Shown here piece after piece: positions 5,458-8,590 of a DNA stretch of 8,590 bases. Within the stretch, counting starts at the first letter, position 1. Each line of letters starts with the position of its first letter. The notes under the pieces are model-generated. The model ran no database searches. It saw nothing but the letters and a program-made list of their open reading frames with translations, and had not been told where the DNA came from. The translations under genes and the position numbers were made by a program. Source of the stretch: an uncultured Eubacteriales bacterium (GTDB taxonomy: Bacteria; Bacillota; Clostridia; Oscillospirales; Oscillospiraceae); NCBI GenBank assembly GCA_900320765.1, contig ONTN01000051.1:1-8590 (forward strand). The letters run 5' to 3'.

Positions 5458-5994
5458 ATGGCGTTTTATGAGAAAAAGCTCTCCCGCCAGGATATCTACG
5501 ACGGGTATATCATCCACGTGCATAAGGACGAGGTCGAGCTGCCGGACGGGAACACCTCATTCCGCGAGATAGTCGATCACCACGGCGGCGTGTGCATCGT
5601 CGCAGTCGACTCAGACGGCGGCGTCTTCGTCGTCCGCCAGTTCCGCTATGCCTACGGCCGCGAGATAACCGAGATACCGGCGGGCAAGCTCGAGGCGGGG
5701 GAGGACCCCCTCGACTGCGCCGGGCGCGAGCTATCCGAGGAGACGGGCTGCACCGCCGAAAAGATCGAAAGCCTCGGCGTTATCTATCCCACCCCGGGCT
5801 ATGCGAGCGAGGTCATACACATATACCTCGCCACCGGGCTAAGGCGCGGCGAGAGCCACCTCGACGAGGATGAGTTCTTGGAGGCGAAGAAGATACCCTT
5901 TAAAGACCTTGAGCGCATGGTCCTCACCGGAGAAGTTAACGACGCGAAGACCGTAGTCGGCGTAATGCGCGCAAAATACGTCCTCGGTCTGTAA
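5458..5994 (+). CDS. nudF: Nudix hydrolase, ADP-ribose pyrophosphatase type
   Basis: The 178-aa protein matches the ADP-ribose pyrophosphatase (NudF/YqkG) group, which hydrolyses ADP-ribose to AMP and ribose 5-phosphate in the cytoplasm. The complete Nudix box lies at 76-98: G76, E82, R90-E91, E94-E95 and G97, in the exact G-x5-E-x7-RE-U-x-EE-x-G-U spacing. The glutamates are the metal ligands. The N-terminal strand region (YDGYIIHVHKDEVELPDG, 14-31) and the YPTPGYASEVIHIYLA segment (110-125), which supplies the proline-containing loop after the box, are typical of ADP-ribose-specific members. GGAGG at 5446-5450 lies 7 nt before the ATG. It is monocistronic behind the symmetric promoter shared with typA. 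Exact substrate preference is inferred from the family. Confidence 0.92.
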   Translation: MAFYEKKLSRQDIYDGYIIHVHKDEVELPDGNTSFREIVDHHGGVCIVAVDSDGGVFVVRQFRYAYGREITEIPAGKLEAGEDPLDCAGRELSEETGCTAEKIESLGVIYPTPGYASEVIHIYLATGLRRGESHLDEDEFLEAKKIPFKDLERMVLTGEVNDAKTVVGVMRAKYVLGL

Positions 5995-5999
5995 TAAAA

Positions 6000-6021
6000 G
6001 CGGGCAGAAATAACTGCCAGC
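6000..6021 (+). terminator. Probable terminator of the Nudix gene
   Basis: GCGGGCAG (6000-6007) pairs with CTGCCAGC (6014-6021), 7 bp with one mismatch and a 6-nt AAATAA loop. A T-rich stretch follows at a distance (AAATATTTTAGATTTTTTG). The T-run is not immediately adjacent, so termination may be partial. The stem begins 6 nt after the stop. Confidence 0.5.
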
Positions 6022-6050
6022 AAATATTTTAGATTTTTTGTAAAATATAC

Positions 6051-6079
6051 TTGACATTATGCTTGCATTGTGTTACACT
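6051..6079 (+). promoter_or_regulatory. Promoter of the membrane protein/regulator/ABC operon
   Basis: A perfect TTGACA -35 (6051-6056) is followed after 17 bp by TACACT (6074-6079), preceded by TG at 6071-6072, making an extended -10. GTGT-T-ACAC (6070-6078) is a 9-bp palindrome covering the -10 and is a plausible binding site for the Xre-type regulator encoded in the operon. The start would be near 6086, about 24 nt before the first gene. Confidence 0.75.
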
Positions 6080-6109
6080 CCGCTCAGTCAAGAGACAGGA
6101 GGAATAAAG

Positions 6110-6625
6110 ATGAACTATTATCTTTTGGGGTTCTGCGTCGGCGTAGTGATTGCCCTTGTGATACTCGCCTTTGCAAAAAAGTCGAGGGGAGAATTTGACG
6201 AGCGCCAGGTCCTGGTCCGGGGAAAAGCCTATCAGATCGGCTTTTTTACCTCGCTCGGCGCGGGCGCGGTTTACGGCATAGCTTCGGCCCTGCTTAAAAG
6301 GCAGCTTGCCGAGGACAGTGTCGCCGTATTTTTCGTTCTTCTCGTCGGCGTCGGCGCCTTTGTCGTTAACTGCATTATGAACGACGCCTTTTTTGCGGTT
6401 TCCGAGAAAATGAAGCCTGCGTTATTAGTTATAGTAATCGTCGTCTCGATAATCGCTCAGAGCTTTACGATAGCCGACAACATAATAGACGGCACGCTAT
6501 TGCGCGAGGATGGAGTGATCTCCTCAAGCGCCATGCCGATAGTATCCTGCGCGTTTTTCATCGCCGTGCTCGCGGCCCTCGCAATAAAGCTTATTAAGAG
6601 CCGGAAAGAGAGCGACGACGAATGA
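6110..6625 (+). CDS. Five-helix membrane protein with FDERQ motif, unknown function
   Basis: The 171-aa protein has five predicted transmembrane helices (about 4-22, 41-62, 70-90, 103-122 and 142-163) and a charged C-terminal tail (KSRKESDDE). After the first helix comes GEFDERQVLVRGKAYQIGF (27-45). This FDERQ-x-x-x-RGKAY pattern recurs in small uncharacterised Firmicute membrane proteins encoded next to short Xre regulators. NDAFFAV (91-97) follows the third helix. The start is taken at 6110, 7 nt after AGGAGG (6097-6102). The frame is open upstream to an ATG at 6059, but that codon lies within the promoter. The last bases overlap the next gene as ATGA, implying translational coupling. I recognise the family type but no established function; a sensor or partner of the regulator is a guess. 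Confidence 0.85.
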   Translation: MNYYLLGFCVGVVIALVILAFAKKSRGEFDERQVLVRGKAYQIGFFTSLGAGAVYGIASALLKRQLAEDSVAVFFVLLVGVGAFVVNCIMNDAFFAVSEKMKPALLVIVIVVSIIAQSFTIADNIIDGTLLREDGVISSSAMPIVSCAFFIAVLAALAIKLIKSRKESDDE

Positions 6626-6813
6626 AAAATCTGAAGCTGAAGGCAGCGCGAGCCGCCCTCGACCTCAGCCAGCAGGAGCTTGCGGACAGGGTCGGGGTCA
6701 GCCGCCAGACCGTGAGCGCTATCGAGAAGGGGGACTACAACCCGACGATAAATCTCTGCGTGGCGATATGCAAGACCCTCGGAAAAACTCTCGACGAGCT
6801 TTTCTGGGAATGA
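6622..6813 (+). CDS. Small Xre-family transcriptional regulator
   Basis: The 63-aa protein is essentially one HTH_3 domain of the YozG-like size class. The helix-turn-helix covers about 16-40 (SQQELADRVGVSRQTVSAIEKG), followed by YNPTINLCVAICKTLGKTLDELF, the typical end of this group. There is no room for a separate sensing domain, so it probably dimerises and responds through a partner, possibly the membrane protein encoded just upstream. Its ATG overlaps that gene's TGA (6622-6625). The likely target is the operon's own promoter, where a 9-bp palindrome covers the -10. Whether it represses or activates cannot be read from the sequence. Confidence 0.93.
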   Translation: MKNLKLKAARAALDLSQQELADRVGVSRQTVSAIEKGDYNPTINLCVAICKTLGKTLDELFWE

Positions 6814-6833
6814 ATAAATAAGAAGGTGGAAAG

Positions 6834-7730
6834 ATGGAGCTTAGAATAGAGGATCTCAGAAAGAACTTCGGTGAAAAGGAAGTCCTGCGCGGCTTTTCCT
6901 TTACGGCTAAGAGCGGCGAGGCCTTCGGACTTCTCGGCCGCAACGGCGCCGGAAAGACTACGACGATAAGGATACTTATGGGCGTGTTCCCCGCAGATTC
7001 CGGCAGGGTGCTCGTGGACGGGGAGCCGATAGACTATGACCGCATTGGCATAGGCTATCTGCCTGAGGAGCGCGGACTGTATCCGAAAAAGAAGATAATC
7101 GACCAGCTCACCTATTTCGCAATGCTGAAGGGCATGGCGAAGTCGGACGCGGTCAAGAGCGTCGATAAATGGCTTGAGCGCCTTGAGATGACGGAGTACC
7201 GCAATAAGAAGCTCGAGACCCTGTCGAAGGGCAACCAGCAGAAGATACAGCTCATAACCGCCCTCGCTCACGATCCGGACATCGTGATACTGGACGAGCC
7301 GTTCTCTGGCCTCGATCCCGTGAACGCGGGGCTATTGAAGGACGTCGTCAGGGAGGAGATAGCCCGCGGCAAGATAGTCCTCTTTTCAAGCCATCAGATG
7401 GGGTATATCGAGGAGTTCTGCGATTCGATCTGCATATTGAACGGCGGAAACGCCGTCCTCTCCGGCAATCTCGCCGAGATAAAGCGCGGCGAGCAGAGAG
7501 ACAGGCTCATCGTCAAAGCGGTGAACGCAGCCGAGATAGCCGAAAAGCTCGGCGGCAGGGTCGGAGAGAAGGGCGACGCCATACTCCGCTTCAAAACCCC
7601 GGAGGAGCGCCGCGCTCTCACCGAAAAGCTCGCCGCATTTGAGCCGGACTCGATAAGCGTTTACGAGCCGAGCCTCAACGACATTTTCGTAAAATACGTA
7701 AAGGAGGACGCCGAAAATGAAAAGGTTTAA
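6834..7730 (+). CDS. ABC transporter ATP-binding protein, NatA/YhaQ type
   Basis: The 298-aa protein is the ATPase of an exporter. It shows Walker A GRNGAGKT (35-42), a signature LSKGNQQK (130-137) in place of LSGGQ, Walker B VILDEP (151-156) with the D-loop SGLDP (158-162), and the H-loop SSHQM (H187). The Q-loop region reads GYLPEERGLYP (74-84), with Glu where many ABC ATPases have Gln. That substitution and the LSKGNQQK signature are usual in NatA/YhaQ-like proteins. The region after about 215 is the DUF4162-like extension, which accounts for the length near 300. AAGGTGG (6823-6829) serves the ATG. It overlaps the permease gene by 14 nt. Proposed cargo in relatives ranges from sodium to antimicrobial peptides, so the substrate is left open. 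Confidence 0.93.
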   Translation: MELRIEDLRKNFGEKEVLRGFSFTAKSGEAFGLLGRNGAGKTTTIRILMGVFPADSGRVLVDGEPIDYDRIGIGYLPEERGLYPKKKIIDQLTYFAMLKGMAKSDAVKSVDKWLERLEMTEYRNKKLETLSKGNQQKIQLITALAHDPDIVILDEPFSGLDPVNAGLLKDVVREEIARGKIVLFSSHQMGYIEEFCDSICILNGGNAVLSGNLAEIKRGEQRDRLIVKAVNAAEIAEKLGGRVGEKGDAILRFKTPEERRALTEKLAAFEPDSISVYEPSLNDIFVKYVKEDAENEKV

Positions 7731-8590
7731 GACCATACTGAGCTTCGAGCTGGGAAATTTCCTGAAAAACCGCGTTTTTGTCGGCGTGACCCTCTTCTTC
7801 GTCGCGGCGATCGCGATTGCTCTCTCGTTCCCGAGGATAACGGCCCTATTCAAATCTGATGAGGCGGAGGACCCGGGCGACAGGCCGGTCATGATGGTCA
7901 GCGCCGACGCTCCGGAGCTCGAAGCGGCCGTTATACCCATGTTTTCAGAGGCCTTCCCGAACTACGAGGTGAAGGCGGCGGAGGGCGACGTTGCCGACGC
8001 CGTAAAGGCGGGGGCGGCGGAGTGCGGCTTTTCCGTCGAGGGCCTCACAGCGTATAAGTACTACGTTAAAAACGTTTCGATGTACGACTCCAACGAGGCG
8101 ATAGTCAAAAGCTTACTCACCGAGGTCTACCGCTCCTTCGCTCTCACGGAGGCGGGACTGCCCGCCGAGACGGTCGCGGAGATTATGACCCGCGAGGTAA
8201 CGGGCGAGACCGTGAGCATAGGCGAGGACAAGACGATGAACTTCCTCTATACCTACATAATGGTCATCGTCCTCTATATGGTGATAATGCTCTACGGCCA
8301 GCTCGTCGCCTCCGGCGTCGCGGCGGAGAAGTCGAACCGCGCCATGGAGCTTCTCATAACGAGCGCGAACCCGATCAGCATGATGTTCGGCAAGGTGCTC
8401 GCCTGCGGTCTCGCGGGGCTCGGTCAGATTGCGGCCATCTTCGGCTCGGCTGTGCTGTTTTACGGCGTCAACAAGAGCTACTGGGCGGGCTCCGAGCTCA
8501 TCGAGAGCCTCTTCGCGATCCCCGGCTCTCTCCTCGTCTATATGCTCGTTTTCTTCGTGCTCGGCTTTTTCATCTACGCCTTCCTTTACG
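7717..8590 (+). CDS. ABC-2 type permease, NatB/YhaP-like (runs off the right edge)
   Basis: The frame starts at an ATG 8 nt after AAGGAGGA (7701-7708) and stays open for 291 codons to the window end. It begins MKRFKTILSFELGNFLKNRVF, with a first membrane helix at about 19-39. A soluble extracytoplasmic region of roughly 130 residues follows. Further helices lie at about 174-197, 222-250 and 268-290. Between them is VAAEKSNRAMELLITSANPISMMFGKVLA (201-229), the conserved cytoplasmic coupling segment of ABC-2 exporters of the NatB group (EEKxxRxxExL...P..LxxGK). NatB-like proteins are about 390-420 aa, so around 100-130 residues and the last helices should lie beyond the edge. The overlap with the ATPase gene indicates one transporter complex. 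Confidence 0.93.
   Translation, partial: MKRFKTILSFELGNFLKNRVFVGVTLFFVAAIAIALSFPRITALFKSDEAEDPGDRPVMMVSADAPELEAAVIPMFSEAFPNYEVKAAEGDVADAVKAGAAECGFSVEGLTAYKYYVKNVSMYDSNEAIVKSLLTEVYRSFALTEAGLPAETVAEIMTREVTGETVSIGEDKTMNFLYTYIMVIVLYMVIMLYGQLVASGVAAEKSNRAMELLITSANPISMMFGKVLACGLAGLGQIAAIFGSAVLFYGVNKSYWAGSELIESLFAIPGSLLVYMLVFFVLGFFIYAFLY

Noticed and set aside
6735..7940. Minus-strand frames opposite the ABC genes
   Set aside because: They are antisense to the ABC ATPase and permease, which are tied together by ribosome sites and overlaps. No domain signals are seen.
1..8590. CRISPR array, tRNA or rRNA genes, att sites, known riboswitch classes
   Set aside because: No regularly spaced direct repeats, cloverleaf with conserved T-loop, rRNA core sequence, or recognisable T-box, TPP, cobalamin or SAM signature was seen on either strand.

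Overview
The window looks like chromosomal DNA from a moderately GC-rich clostridial Firmicute, most likely a gut Oscillospiraceae/Ruminococcaceae relative. The support is the strong AGGAGG-type ribosome binding sites, sigma-A promoters with 17-bp spacers, a typical S20 protein, a clostridial-type TypA, and an AAA+/DUF4143 ATPase and IS150-type element of kinds common in those genomes. No rRNA or tRNA is present, so the placement is an inference.

Layout. Positions 1-350 hold no convincing protein gene. On the minus strand a TATAAT box lies just upstream of a 107-nt imperfect hairpin with a symmetric 17 x 17 nt bubble and a GAAA loop, which is a candidate structured RNA. On the plus strand is the rpsT promoter. 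rpsT (ribosomal protein S20) occupies 351-614. Its rho-independent terminator has been split by an intact IS3-family (IS150-type) element at 642-1927, with 3-bp GAA target duplications. The IS carries orfA and orfB, to be joined by -1 frameshifting, and a left-end hairpin that should hide the transposase ribosome binding site from read-through rpsT transcripts.

Positions 2015-3268 (minus) encode an accessory ATPase with its own near-consensus promoter. A terminator separates it from typA (3495-5324, minus), a ribosome-associated GTPase. typA is divergent from a Nudix ADP-ribose pyrophosphatase gene (5458-5994). Their two promoters are exact mirror images around a perfect 11-bp dyad that overlaps both -35 boxes, suggesting joint control.

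From 6051 to the right edge is an apparent operon behind a TTGACA/extended -10 promoter. It encodes a five-helix membrane protein with an FDERQ motif, a 63-aa Xre-type regulator (ATGA overlap), an ABC ATPase of the NatA/YhaQ type, and the start of its ABC-2 permease (14-nt overlap), which runs out of the window. The arrangement suggests a self-regulated exporter module; the substrate cannot be read from the sequence.
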